NCBI GenBank assembly: GCA_016342585.1
Contig: JAEINK010000011.1
Location: 1 to 64,000, forward strand
Direction: 5' to 3'
DNA: 64,000 nucleotides
Source of the DNA: Spirochaetales bacterium
GTDB lineage: Bacteria > Spirochaetota > Spirochaetia > UBA9216
The position numbers and the translations under genes are program-made. The notes under the pieces are model-generated. The model was not told where the DNA came from. It worked only from the letters and a program-made list of their open reading frames with translations, and ran no database searches. Below, piece by piece: positions 30,638 through 39,695 of the stretch (the first letter of the stretch is position 1; each line of letters opens with the position of its first letter).

Positions 30638-32130
30638 GGTTTTACCTCTGTATGAATTCTGATAATTATCTCTGTACCCTTATCCGGGGCTGTTCTTATA
30701 TCAATAACATCCTTCTGATCCGGATAAAAGAAGTAGCACCTTTGAATGACATTCTCTAACCCCATAACCTTGGAGGAGAGCTGATAATCATGGTTTGTGG
30801 GTGTTAGAATATTTTCCACAACCTCCCGGGGGATTCCTACACCATCATCTTTAACAGACAGGATGATCACAGGATCCTCCCAGCTGATGGAAACACTGAC
30901 AGTTCCTGTTCCTTCCCGGCTCTTAAAGGCGTGGAGGACCGAGTTTTCAACAATGGGCTGCAGGACCATGGCTGGACAGGTAAATTGATCCAGGAGAGAT
31001 TCATTTATATCCAGAATAAGGTTCAGTGATTTCGGAAATCGGATCTTCAGGATGTTAAAGTATGACAGGAGACCTTCATATTCATGCCGTAGGGGAACAA
31101 AGAATTTCTTCTCCCGGATGTTGTATCTGAAGAGGGCCGCTAAATGCTCCATGAAATCCGCTGTTTTCTCCGCCTCTTCAACGATGGCTAGCTGGACGCC
31201 TGTATTTATTGTATTGAACAGAAAATGAGGGTTCATCTGAGCCTGCATCGTATAAAGTTCCATCCTCTTCAGGAGCTGTTCCATTTTCAGGTTCCTGACC
31301 CTCTCCGTCATTATCTCCTGTTCTATGGCCTTTTGTTTCTGCAGTTCGTGGATATAGTGGCGAATGGAGCTTTTCATGTCGTTGAAGGCCTCGGCAACCT
31401 GGTTTACTTCATTCACCGATTTATAATGGACATCCGGAACCTGAAAATCTCCTCCGGAGATCTTACCCGCCATACGGGATAGTTCATCCATGGGTGCGGA
31501 TATCGAAAGCATGGTTTTGGTCAGGAGTGAAAACGCAAAGGCTGTTGTAAGGAGGATTAGAAGAAGGCTGTAGATTTGAATCTTTCGAAAAAGTACGAGG
31601 AAGCCCCTGTACTCCTCCAGCTGCTCCCGGAATCCCGTGAGGCTTATCCTGTCAATTCTTTCCCCGATGTATGAGTATAATGTGGAGAGATCTTCAAAGC
31701 CCGAAGTATACTCACTTACCTTCCTCCCCCTCTTCTGTTCAACAATCAGGTTTACCTTTTCAAGGTAAGTATCGATGAGGTAAAATATTTCTCTCTGCAT
31801 GAGATCCTGTTGATTGGATGTAATCGGTCGGTCCGCAGGGAGGGCCTCTTTCAGGGTTTCGGTTGTGAAGAGAAGTTTTCCCAGGGAGACCGACGAGAAG
31901 GAGGCCAGATAATTTTCCAGGGGGTTCTGTACCTCTTCAAGTTGTACCTTTAACTCCTGGAGAAACTGTTCATTGGCAAAACGATCGTCAGCAACATCCT
32001 GCAGGGTTAAGGACATTATCAGAATGAATCCGAAGAAGATGACGGTTAGTCCCAGCGAGAGAACAAGGTAGTATACCAGCTTGCTTTTCAGGGAGTTGGA
32101 AAATTGTATCCTATTCATTATCCCCTCCAT
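30622..32130 (-). CDS. YesM/LytS-type sensor histidine kinase (HAMP + His_kinase + HATPase)
   Basis: QAQMNPHFLFNTINTGVQLA, HAMP, VKDDGVGIPREVVENIL. Confidence 0.92.
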   Translation of the reverse strand: MEGIMNRIQFSNSLKSKLVYYLVLSLGLTVIFFGFILIMSLTLQDVADDRFANEQFLQELKVQLEEVQNPLENYLASFSSVSLGKLLFTTETLKEALPADRPITSNQQDLMQREIFYLIDTYLEKVNLIVEQKRGRKVSEYTSGFEDLSTLYSYIGERIDRISLTGFREQLEEYRGFLVLFRKIQIYSLLLILLTTAFAFSLLTKTMLSISAPMDELSRMAGKISGGDFQVPDVHYKSVNEVNQVAEAFNDMKSSIRHYIHELQKQKAIEQEIMTERVRNLKMEQLLKRMELYTMQAQMNPHFLFNTINTGVQLAIVEEAEKTADFMEHLAALFRYNIREKKFFVPLRHEYEGLLSYFNILKIRFPKSLNLILDINESLLDQFTCPAMVLQPIVENSVLHAFKSREGTGTVSVSISWEDPVIILSVKDDGVGIPREVVENILTPTNHDYQLSSKVMGLENVIQRCYFFYPDQKDVIDIRTAPDKGTEIIIRIHTEVKPCIEL

Positions 32131-33097
32131 TTATCGAGGATATTTCGGGATCTACTTCAGAAATTATGGAAATTCCCGTATCGACGTAGGCCGATGTATA
32201 ACCGACGGTACAAATCTCCTTGAGGGCCATGACGGCACTGTAGCCGATTCGGTAGGGGTTTCTTACGATTGTTCCCAGGACGAGATCCTTACTGATATAC
32301 TCCTTGATGGATTCGTTGTCTCCGAAACCGATGAATTGAACCTCTCCCACCATATTCATATCAATAATGGCCTGGACCGTTACGAGAGTATCGTTAGGAT
32401 CGGTCAGAACAATTATATCCGGCAGGTCCGGTTTCCGCATAAGTTCATAAACCAGCCGTTCCGCGTCCAGGGGGTTTAAAGAGGTTTTTCTTGTCTCCAG
32501 GGAGGCCAGCCTGTCGCCCAGCACCGATAACATCCCCATTTCAATTAAATTATCATCCGACATGAGTCCCGGGTTTTTATCACTGTAAATTAAAGCGATA
32601 TTCAATTTATCCTTTTTCGCGTTCAGGGCAAGGGAGCCGATTGCCTTTCCTGATTCAAAATTATTTGTCCCGATAAAGAAGGTGCTTTCATTTCGCAGGA
32701 TTTCGTTTTCGATCTGTACTATAGGAATGCCCGCTTTTACGATATTATCCAGAGATTTCAGCATCATTTCATCATTCTTGTAGGGATAAACGGCAACACC
32801 GTCCAGGCCGGAAAAGGGGGCCATTTCCAGGCTTACGGGATCCGAATCTATCGAATGGAATGTTATGGAGCAGTTCATCGATTCTGTCGCGCTTTCGGCT
32901 CCCTCTTTCAGGTTTCTAAAAAACGAATAATCCGATTCCGGAAGGAAGAAGGCAAAGTGGAACCGCTGTTCATCCTTAATCGTCTCTTCTCTTGAATTGA
33001 AAAATGGACTCTGGAACATGATTTTGATCGTTAATATTAATAATACAGCGAAAACCACACCGAAGAAGGGCGGCAGATATTTAAGGAATTTATTCAC
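32111..33097 (-). CDS. Membrane-anchored sugar-binding sensor protein (periplasmic-binding-protein type 1)
   Basis: Single N-terminal TM (YLPPFFGVVFAVLLILTIKIMF) without lipobox, then periplasmic-binding-protein fold; start overlaps the kinase gene. Confidence 0.8.
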   Translation of the reverse strand: MNKFLKYLPPFFGVVFAVLLILTIKIMFQSPFFNSREETIKDEQRFHFAFFLPESDYSFFRNLKEGAESATESMNCSITFHSIDSDPVSLEMAPFSGLDGVAVYPYKNDEMMLKSLDNIVKAGIPIVQIENEILRNESTFFIGTNNFESGKAIGSLALNAKKDKLNIALIYSDKNPGLMSDDNLIEMGMLSVLGDRLASLETRKTSLNPLDAERLVYELMRKPDLPDIIVLTDPNDTLVTVQAIIDMNMVGEVQFIGFGDNESIKEYISKDLVLGTIVRNPYRIGYSAVMALKEICTVGYTSAYVDTGISIISEVDPEISSINGGDNE

Positions 33098-33195
33098 CTG
33101 ACAATATTACGTTTGATAGGGGCTTATGTAAAGGATTTTTATGGTTTTCCAGTTTAGTTCTGTCTGGTCGCTTGAATCCGCGAATGGGGATAGAT

Positions 33196-33226
33196 ATAAA
33201 AACTGCCCGGCGGTTGCCGGGCAGTA
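33196..33226 (-). terminator. Rho-independent terminator of the TPR lipoprotein gene
   Basis: CTGCCCGGC (33203-33211)/GCCGGGCAG (33216-33224) stem, 4-nt loop, T-rich on minus strand. Confidence 0.7.
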
Positions 33227-33251
33227 GTAACAGATTTTGTTTATATTTATC

Positions 33252-36200
33252 TTAAGCGTTTATCTCGTTAATACGGTCCTGGGCTTCGGTTTGACGGTTT
33301 CCATCGTCGCAATTATTTACTACCCAGGTAAATGCATCAATTGCCTGTGCGTCATCTTCGTGACCTGAAACATTCATGTAGGCATATCCAATACTCATAT
33401 AGGCATCTGTGAGTCTTTGATTATAACTGTAATCTTCATTAAGGATGTTGTCTATGAGCCACTGGTAATCGGCGATTCCAAGAGCAAAATCTCCTGTCCC
33501 ATTTCGGTTGATATACGTATCGGCGCGCTCAAAGCGGGTATTATACAGATCATTCCTGGTTTCCCTGTAAATCCAGTCATCATCGTCATCTATTTCGGGG
33601 TAATCGGGTTCCACTTTTTCGAAGGCGGTAATCGCCGTGCTGTAGGATGATATTGCTGTATCCAGATCCTGTGGATCCCCATTTTTTTCAAAATCCCCGT
33701 CTGCTTTATAAACTTGCCCAATACCCCTTTGAGCCCGGGCAGCATAAAATCCATTTTCAATATGACTGTAGCTACTGATAATCGTATTACACCAGAACAA
33801 TGCTTCCTCAAAACTTAAATCATAGTCATCACCGTCAACAGTGATGGTCTGTCCGTCAAAGGTGCCGTTAAGTTCAGCCAGGTTTACCATACATTCAACA
33901 GCATTTTCTTCTCTCACATCTGGATTTCCGATCACATCGAAGCAGTAGGTAAATCCTTCTTCAAGGTAGGGCTTTAGAATTTCGAACTCTGTTTCAAAGT
34001 CATAAATATGCATTAAATCAAAATCACATTCGGCAATCCGCTGTTTGGTTTCCAGCACATCATCAAGCCATAAGGCTCCCCATGTCTCCTCATCAACGGC
34101 ATTTTTATATGCGCCTAAGGCCTCGATAAGATAATCTTTGCCTGTTGATCTTCTCCATGTTTCATCCCAGTCAAGTCTCTGGCCTTCACTATGGTATTTA
34201 TCCCTGTTGGCTTCTCCAATTTCCCGCCAACAGTCGGATACATCCCGTCCCCAGTCGTCGAAATTATCAGCTTCCTCTACAGCAGTTCCAAGTTCAAACT
34301 CATCTATAGCATCATCTATATATGCAATGAATTCAATATTGTTCCAGTAGAGTTCACAGGCATACCGGTAAATGAGACTCCCCTTATTTCTGTATGCTCT
34401 AAGCAGGTATTCATTTGTCATTGAAACATCACCTATTGCATCGTCAAAGGCAATGATTCCCGCATCGAAGAGTGTTGTCAGATGTGTTTCGTAGTCGGTT
34501 GCTTCTTCATCATAATCATCAATTTCATTTTTATAGGTGTCGGCTAAGTCAACAAGGATTCTTCCCCTTTCATCGGGATCAAATTCATCAACGATATTAT
34601 CGAGAATGTTCGAAAGGGTTGATCTGGCGTCAGCGTACAACTCCATTCCAAGCTGACACTCTGCCATATTACGCTGAGAATTATAGTAGTACCACTCTTC
34701 AGTATTTGGTGTTATTTCATCATAAACACTAATTGCACCATTAAAAGCTTCATCTGCAAGAACATCATCTTCGGCATCGTCACGGTAGATCCACCCTTTT
34801 TCCATATAGGCATCACCAACATTAATTCTGATCCTGTCCATTATTCTGAGATAATCTTCTGAATTCTCAAAATCGCTTTCACTGTAGACACCATCAACAA
34901 GTGCCGCTTCGCCGACTGTTATGGCCTGATCAAAAACGGTTAATGCTTCGTTCCAGTAGTCCCTGTTTCTGTAATCGTTTGCTTTACTTCTGTAGCAGTC
35001 AACAAGGGTTTCATGGATTTCTGCCAGACCCTCTTTTTCGAAATAATCAGGAGGAGATGATATTATCTCTTCTGCTTTATCAATGGCCACAGTATAAGCT
35101 CGGAGGCCATTATAGGCCTGAATAACAATTCTCTGTCCTTCACCGACCGCCCATGCTTCGCCGGGGAATTTCTCATAGGTAATTCCTTCGGCATATTCGA
35201 TTGCTTTATAGAAGAAGGCTCTCCAGTTGACTCCTACTCTGTCCCTGTTATCCCAGCCTTTATCGGTATAGAAATATCCAAGGTGGCGTCTTATCCAGGC
35301 CTCTTCATCAAGATTTCTGGATACGGCTAATTCCAGGGCTGCTTCCGCAGAGGCTATGGCTAAATCCTTATTCTGTACTTCTTTGTCCCAGGCATAATAA
35401 TCCCCATAGGACATATAGGCTGTTATTTTTTGTGGTGCAAATTCGGACGGCCCCGCCAGAACTGTGGATCGAACGGTCATAAACTTTGTGTAAATACCGG
35501 CTTCGGACTGTCCTTCATTAATCAGGGCCCTCATCCAATCCTTATACATCCAGAGGAGATCCCCATAGGACCAGTAGGCCTGATTGGGATTTTCTGGCAG
35601 GCATAGAGTGTATGCTGTTTTGAAGGCGGTTTCGGCCTGTTCATAATAGGTTATAGCTCCAGAAAGAGTTTCTTCATTATTTCCTGTAGTTCTATATCTT
35701 CCACCGATATTCTTCCAGGCAGTTCCCTTATACTGGTCAGGCATATTGACATTATCTATTATTTTCATCCATTCGGCTTTTGCTTCGGCTAAACCGGATA
35801 CATCCCATTTCGCCCAGGCTATGGCATCATGGGTCTGCTGGATTTTCCAGTAGTCGGTGACGCCGTCATCATCCAGCGTGTTGGCTGAAGAATCAAATAT
35901 CTTGTTCCATTCGGTAATCGCTGTCGCTGCTTCATCTGCCCATCTATATGTTTCCGCATAGTGAAACTTGGTCCAGAATCTCTCATTATTATCTATTCCG
36001 GGAATGGCCAGAGCTTCGGTGAATTTTGCCCGGGCTTCGGTCCACTCATTCTTCATCATATGGTTAAAACCCATTCCGCTTACGGCACTGGCATGATATT
36101 TTGTGTTGGTGTAGGGAGAAGCAGAAAGTTCTTCAAAAATTGTTTTTGCTGCAGCAAGATTCTGAAGTTCGGTATCCCGGAAATACCACTGATAGGACCA

Positions 36201-38123
36201 TGCCTGGGAGAGTTTTGCTTTGGGATATGAATCAGAAGACGGATACAATGTAACGACTTTTTGATACTCCGCAAAAGCCTCCTGGCGTTTGTTCATATTA
36301 TCATAGCAGTAACCCGACTGGAGATAGGCTTCCGCAAATACTGCTGTTTCCGGATAATAGGTGAGGATTTTTCTGAATTCACTCAAGGCTGTTGCAGGAT
36401 CTCCCTCCTCCCGGAGTATTATGGCGGCATCCAATCTTTCCTGGGCGGTTTTTCCTTCGTATGTCAGGGCTGTCGCGGGGATGGCAACCTCAACCTTCAT
36501 GTAATTTGTATTATAGTCACCTCTGCCATCTGTAACCTTGAGTCCCAGCGTATATTCACCCGGGACATCGGCAGTGAATATTGCTGCCGAAACCGAGGTA
36601 TCATCCTGTACAAGTTGTGCTTCTGTACTGTTATCGGGGCTTCCGGCTATGAACCAGAAATATTCAATGATGGCGTCTCCTTCGTCGGGATCTGTACTTC
36701 CGCTGCCATCCAGGGTTACATCTTCGAGTACCTGGGCTGTTTTATTCTCACCTGCGTCTGAAGCAGGAGGAGTGTTGTCCGCTTTCTCTATTCCGTCTGT
36801 CACTGCATCCTGAAGGAAGGTTTTCAGTCCCTCATCCTGGATCTCTATTACTGCAACAGAGGCGGTAGAATCGTCACCATCTTCATCTATACGAATCGCG
36901 GATTCAAGTGCAGCCTGGTCGAATGATGCATCTATGGATTGGGCTCCGTCGGAGGCGCCGGTAACCACTGCCGTGAGTACACTCTGTCGGTCTGCTTCAT
37001 CTAGGCGGACCATCTTCCCTGCTGAGTTGGAGGTCGATTCGGTAATCTGGCCGATGATGGCCCTGGTATCAGCATTGTTGGTTTTTGTTTCAATCCCTGT
37101 GATTCGGATTTCGGAAACTGCATTTATGGCGCTTTTGGTAACCTTTTCCACAACCTCGGCAATGTTTCCGGAATTAATCATCTCAAGGCTGTCGGCTCCC
37201 GACAGAGCAGAGGATGTAATATCGGAGGTCAACTCTTTTATAGCTGTTACCGTTTCCGCAGCACTTGTTCCTATGGAGATATCATCTGCGATTTGTTCGA
37301 TTGCCTGAGTTGCACCGGCAGTGATTCCACCAATTACTTCCGGGACCTGTTCTGCATTGAATCCTTCAACTTCAATGTTATCGATTGCAGAAACAGCTCC
37401 TTCTGTTATGCTTTTTGTTGCACTTCTGATTACTGAGCCTTCTGAAGCGCCCGTATTTTCGACTATATTTTCAACGGCTGCCCGGGTTATAACCTGAATA
37501 ACCGAGGGCACTTCACTCGCCTGAACCCCCCCATTATCAAGGGCTGTAATCAATGTGGTCATCGTGCTTTTGGCACCGTCTGCCAGTTCGCTGGATTCAA
37601 GACCTGCATTTGAAAGGTTTCGAATAGCTGCTGCGGAGATCTGCCTGAGGATTTGTTCCATGGAAATGGCGAAAGAATCAATCGCTCTGGATGATTCGAG
37701 GACATCGGACTTATGTTCATCAAGGCTTTCCATTATGGATGTAAGGATTACATCTATGACGGCGAGTCTTTCCTCCGCTGAAAGTTCCCCTATATCACCT
37801 ATGGCCGTTATGGCTCCGTCAATTATTTTATCCATGACTAGCTCTACATCTGTGGTGTCAGTAACGACCAGACTTCGGGCTCCATCTGCTACCTGGCTGG
37901 CATAATTCGCAGAGAGGACCGGGGAGAGTACAAGTGCTGCTTCCATCTCTTCAATAAAGGTATATGCTGTGATTGATTCAACAGGTGTTGGTTTGGGAGT
38001 AGGAGCCAAACCAAAGGGGTTACATGAGGCAACAAACAGGACTGCCAGTAACAGGGTGAGAAACTTACACTGTTTCATTTTTTGCTCCTTGATTTTATCA
38101 TTGTTTTTTTTGGAAGTTATCAC
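33252..38123 (-). CDS. Very large lipoprotein with helical N-terminal region, PKD domain and TPR array
   Basis: Lipobox LFVASCNPF; PKD-like SDAGENKTAQVLEDVTLDGSGSTDPDEGDAIIEYFW...YTLGLKVTDGRGDYNTN; TPR-type units e.g. AYLQSGYCYDNMNKRQEAFAEYQKVVTLYPSS. Confidence 0.82.
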   Translation of the reverse strand: MITSKKNNDKIKEQKMKQCKFLTLLLAVLFVASCNPFGLAPTPKPTPVESITAYTFIEEMEAALVLSPVLSANYASQVADGARSLVVTDTTDVELVMDKIIDGAITAIGDIGELSAEERLAVIDVILTSIMESLDEHKSDVLESSRAIDSFAISMEQILRQISAAAIRNLSNAGLESSELADGAKSTMTTLITALDNGGVQASEVPSVIQVITRAAVENIVENTGASEGSVIRSATKSITEGAVSAIDNIEVEGFNAEQVPEVIGGITAGATQAIEQIADDISIGTSAAETVTAIKELTSDITSSALSGADSLEMINSGNIAEVVEKVTKSAINAVSEIRITGIETKTNNADTRAIIGQITESTSNSAGKMVRLDEADRQSVLTAVVTGASDGAQSIDASFDQAALESAIRIDEDGDDSTASVAVIEIQDEGLKTFLQDAVTDGIEKADNTPPASDAGENKTAQVLEDVTLDGSGSTDPDEGDAIIEYFWFIAGSPDNSTEAQLVQDDTSVSAAIFTADVPGEYTLGLKVTDGRGDYNTNYMKVEVAIPATALTYEGKTAQERLDAAIILREEGDPATALSEFRKILTYYPETAVFAEAYLQSGYCYDNMNKRQEAFAEYQKVVTLYPSSDSYPKAKLSQAWSYQWYFRDTELQNLAAAKTIFEELSASPYTNTKYHASAVSGMGFNHMMKNEWTEARAKFTEALAIPGIDNNERFWTKFHYAETYRWADEAATAITEWNKIFDSSANTLDDDGVTDYWKIQQTHDAIAWAKWDVSGLAEAKAEWMKIIDNVNMPDQYKGTAWKNIGGRYRTTGNNEETLSGAITYYEQAETAFKTAYTLCLPENPNQAYWSYGDLLWMYKDWMRALINEGQSEAGIYTKFMTVRSTVLAGPSEFAPQKITAYMSYGDYYAWDKEVQNKDLAIASAEAALELAVSRNLDEEAWIRRHLGYFYTDKGWDNRDRVGVNWRAFFYKAIEYAEGITYEKFPGEAWAVGEGQRIVIQAYNGLRAYTVAIDKAEEIISSPPDYFEKEGLAEIHETLVDCYRSKANDYRNRDYWNEALTVFDQAITVGEAALVDGVYSESDFENSEDYLRIMDRIRINVGDAYMEKGWIYRDDAEDDVLADEAFNGAISVYDEITPNTEEWYYYNSQRNMAECQLGMELYADARSTLSNILDNIVDEFDPDERGRILVDLADTYKNEIDDYDEEATDYETHLTTLFDAGIIAFDDAIGDVSMTNEYLLRAYRNKGSLIYRYACELYWNNIEFIAYIDDAIDEFELGTAVEEADNFDDWGRDVSDCWREIGEANRDKYHSEGQRLDWDETWRRSTGKDYLIEALGAYKNAVDEETWGALWLDDVLETKQRIAECDFDLMHIYDFETEFEILKPYLEEGFTYCFDVIGNPDVREENAVECMVNLAELNGTFDGQTITVDGDDYDLSFEEALFWCNTIISSYSHIENGFYAARAQRGIGQVYKADGDFEKNGDPQDLDTAISSYSTAITAFEKVEPDYPEIDDDDDWIYRETRNDLYNTRFERADTYINRNGTGDFALGIADYQWLIDNILNEDYSYNQRLTDAYMSIGYAYMNVSGHEDDAQAIDAFTWVVNNCDDGNRQTEAQDRINEINA

Positions 38124-38271
38124 TTTTGATGTAATTTATTCTAATGATTATACACGTGCTCAGATTTGAAGTAAATTAAATACGGCTTAAGTGTTATGTT
38201 TTTATTGGAAAATATTTCTATAATGATAAAATAAGGAACAAATCCAAGGTGCTACACAGGGTCCGATTGAA

Positions 38272-38898
38272 ATGATGAGTAAAAACAGCGGCCGCGGGGC
38301 GGCCATCCTGGCAGGCGGGAGCAGCTGCAGGTTCGGCAGTGATAAAGCGGTTATTGAAACGAGGGAAGGTCCTTTAATCAAATGGATTGCCGATCAGCTG
38401 ATGGATGTATTTGATGAGGTGATCGTTATCGCCAATGATCCGGAACGATATGATTTTCTTGAACTCCCGGTTTATCCCGACCTGCTGAAAGGCAGGGGGC
38501 CTCTGGGCGGAGTTCATGCGGGCTTAGTTGCTTCTTCCTTCAGGCATACTTTTTTTACAGCCTGCGATATGCCCTTTATCTCTATCCCTCTTATTCGTCA
38601 TATGGAATCTGTGATTATTAAGAGTTCACCCCCGGCTCTGGTAGCCTGCCGGGACGGTTTTGTTGAACCCTTTCATGGTTTCTATTCAAGAGACCTTGTC
38701 AGCCTGATAGAAACTTTTTCCGGAAATGAAGGAGGGGGAATATATGCATTCCTGCGGACAGTGTCGTATCTCCGGGTAGAGCAGGATAGGCTTTTACAGT
38801 TTTGCCCTGACGGTCGAATTTTTAAAAATATTAACAGGATGGAAGATTTGTCTTTGCTGGGAGATCTGGCCTGCCGGAGTGCTTCTATCAGCAACTGA
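38272..38898 (+). CDS. mobA: Molybdenum cofactor guanylyltransferase
   Basis: AAILAGGSSCRFGSDKAVIE, VYPDLLKGRGPLGGVHAGL, FFTACDMPFI. Confidence 0.88.
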   Translation: MMSKNSGRGAAILAGGSSCRFGSDKAVIETREGPLIKWIADQLMDVFDEVIVIANDPERYDFLELPVYPDLLKGRGPLGGVHAGLVASSFRHTFFTACDMPFISIPLIRHMESVIIKSSPPALVACRDGFVEPFHGFYSRDLVSLIETFSGNEGGGIYAFLRTVSYLRVEQDRLLQFCPDGRIFKNINRMEDLSLLGDLACRSASISN

Positions 38899-39469
38899 TA
38901 AGGTCTATCAATTTGTAAAGTTCTGGGAGGAGCGTTTCCTTTATATCGTAATACTCTTCCGACACACTCCATTCGGTGGTTGAATAGAAAATCAGCCCCC
39001 AGAGCAGTTTTGTGAGCAGTTTACTGGATTGGGATGTGATATATTCCCCTTCGGTCTGACCCTGGTTAATGTTCTTTTCAATTAACCTGATGGTCGCAAA
39101 TTCTCCTATTCGGAAAATATCACTCCCGGACTTGATCTCCGAAGAGTATATGGTTCTGATAATTTCCGGCCCTTTTTTCTTGTAATAGTCGAGCTGATAA
39201 TCCAGGTATTTTCTCAACTTCTCCCTGCAGGAGGTTTCTGTAAGAGAGTTATAGAAATCAAAGAGGTCGGTACTCTCATCCTTGATGTAGGTTATGAGTA
39301 TATCCATTTTTGATTTAAAATAGTGGTAGAAGGTTCCCTTGCCGATTTCTGCTTCTTTACAGATGTCGATCAGTGTTGTCTGGTCATACCCCTTTTTACT
39401 GATCAGAGATAAGGCGGCAGTGTAAATCTTCTCTTTTGCGATCATACCTTTTTCTGTTTTTGGTTCCAT
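38888..39469 (-). CDS. TetR family transcriptional regulator
   Basis: AKEKIYTAALSLISKKGYDQTTLIDICKEAEIGKGTFYHYFKSKMDIL. Confidence 0.9.
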   Translation of the reverse strand: MEPKTEKGMIAKEKIYTAALSLISKKGYDQTTLIDICKEAEIGKGTFYHYFKSKMDILITYIKDESTDLFDFYNSLTETSCREKLRKYLDYQLDYYKKKGPEIIRTIYSSEIKSGSDIFRIGEFATIRLIEKNINQGQTEGEYITSQSSKLLTKLLWGLIFYSTTEWSVSEEYYDIKETLLPELYKLIDLISC

Positions 39470-39548
39470 CTTTTACTGGCCTCTATCTAAACTCTTCGCT
39501 CTGGAATTCCTTTGTTGACATATCCTTTAATGAATCATATAATTTTTG

Positions 39549-39570
39549 TAAACCGACCGCAACCGGTTTT
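39549..39570. promoter_or_regulatory. Candidate TetR operator O1 (TAAACCGACCGCAACCGGTTTT)
   Basis: AAACCG/CGGTTT inverted repeat near-identical to 39661-39682. Confidence 0.7.
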
Positions 39571-39604
39571 TATCCATTGCGTATTGATTTTTAATAATTT
39601 TATT

Positions 39605-39650
39605 AGAGCCGGGGTTCATATCCCCGCAGCTTGTTGCGGGGAGAGTCATT
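39605..39650. repeat. Intergenic repeat copy B (shorter)
   Basis: GAGCCGGGGTTCATATCCCCGCAGCTTGTTGCGGGGAGAGTCATT; CCCCGCA/TGCGGGG hairpin; ends match 2744-2821. Confidence 0.6.
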
Positions 39651-39660
39651 ATTGTAGACA

Positions 39661-39682
39661 TAAACCGATCGCAACCGGTTTA
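39661..39682. promoter_or_regulatory. Candidate TetR operator O2 (TAAACCGATCGCAACCGGTTTA)
   Basis: Inverted repeat TAAACCG-N8-CGGTTTA immediately upstream of the AOR gene SD (GGGAGG) and ATG. Confidence 0.75.
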
Positions 39683-39695
39683 CAGGGAGGTTTCA

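Noticed and set aside
33252-38123. Tandem DNA repeat / satellite in the TPR lipoprotein gene
   Set aside because: Repetition is at the degenerate protein level (TPR helices); no obvious near-identical DNA tandem units.
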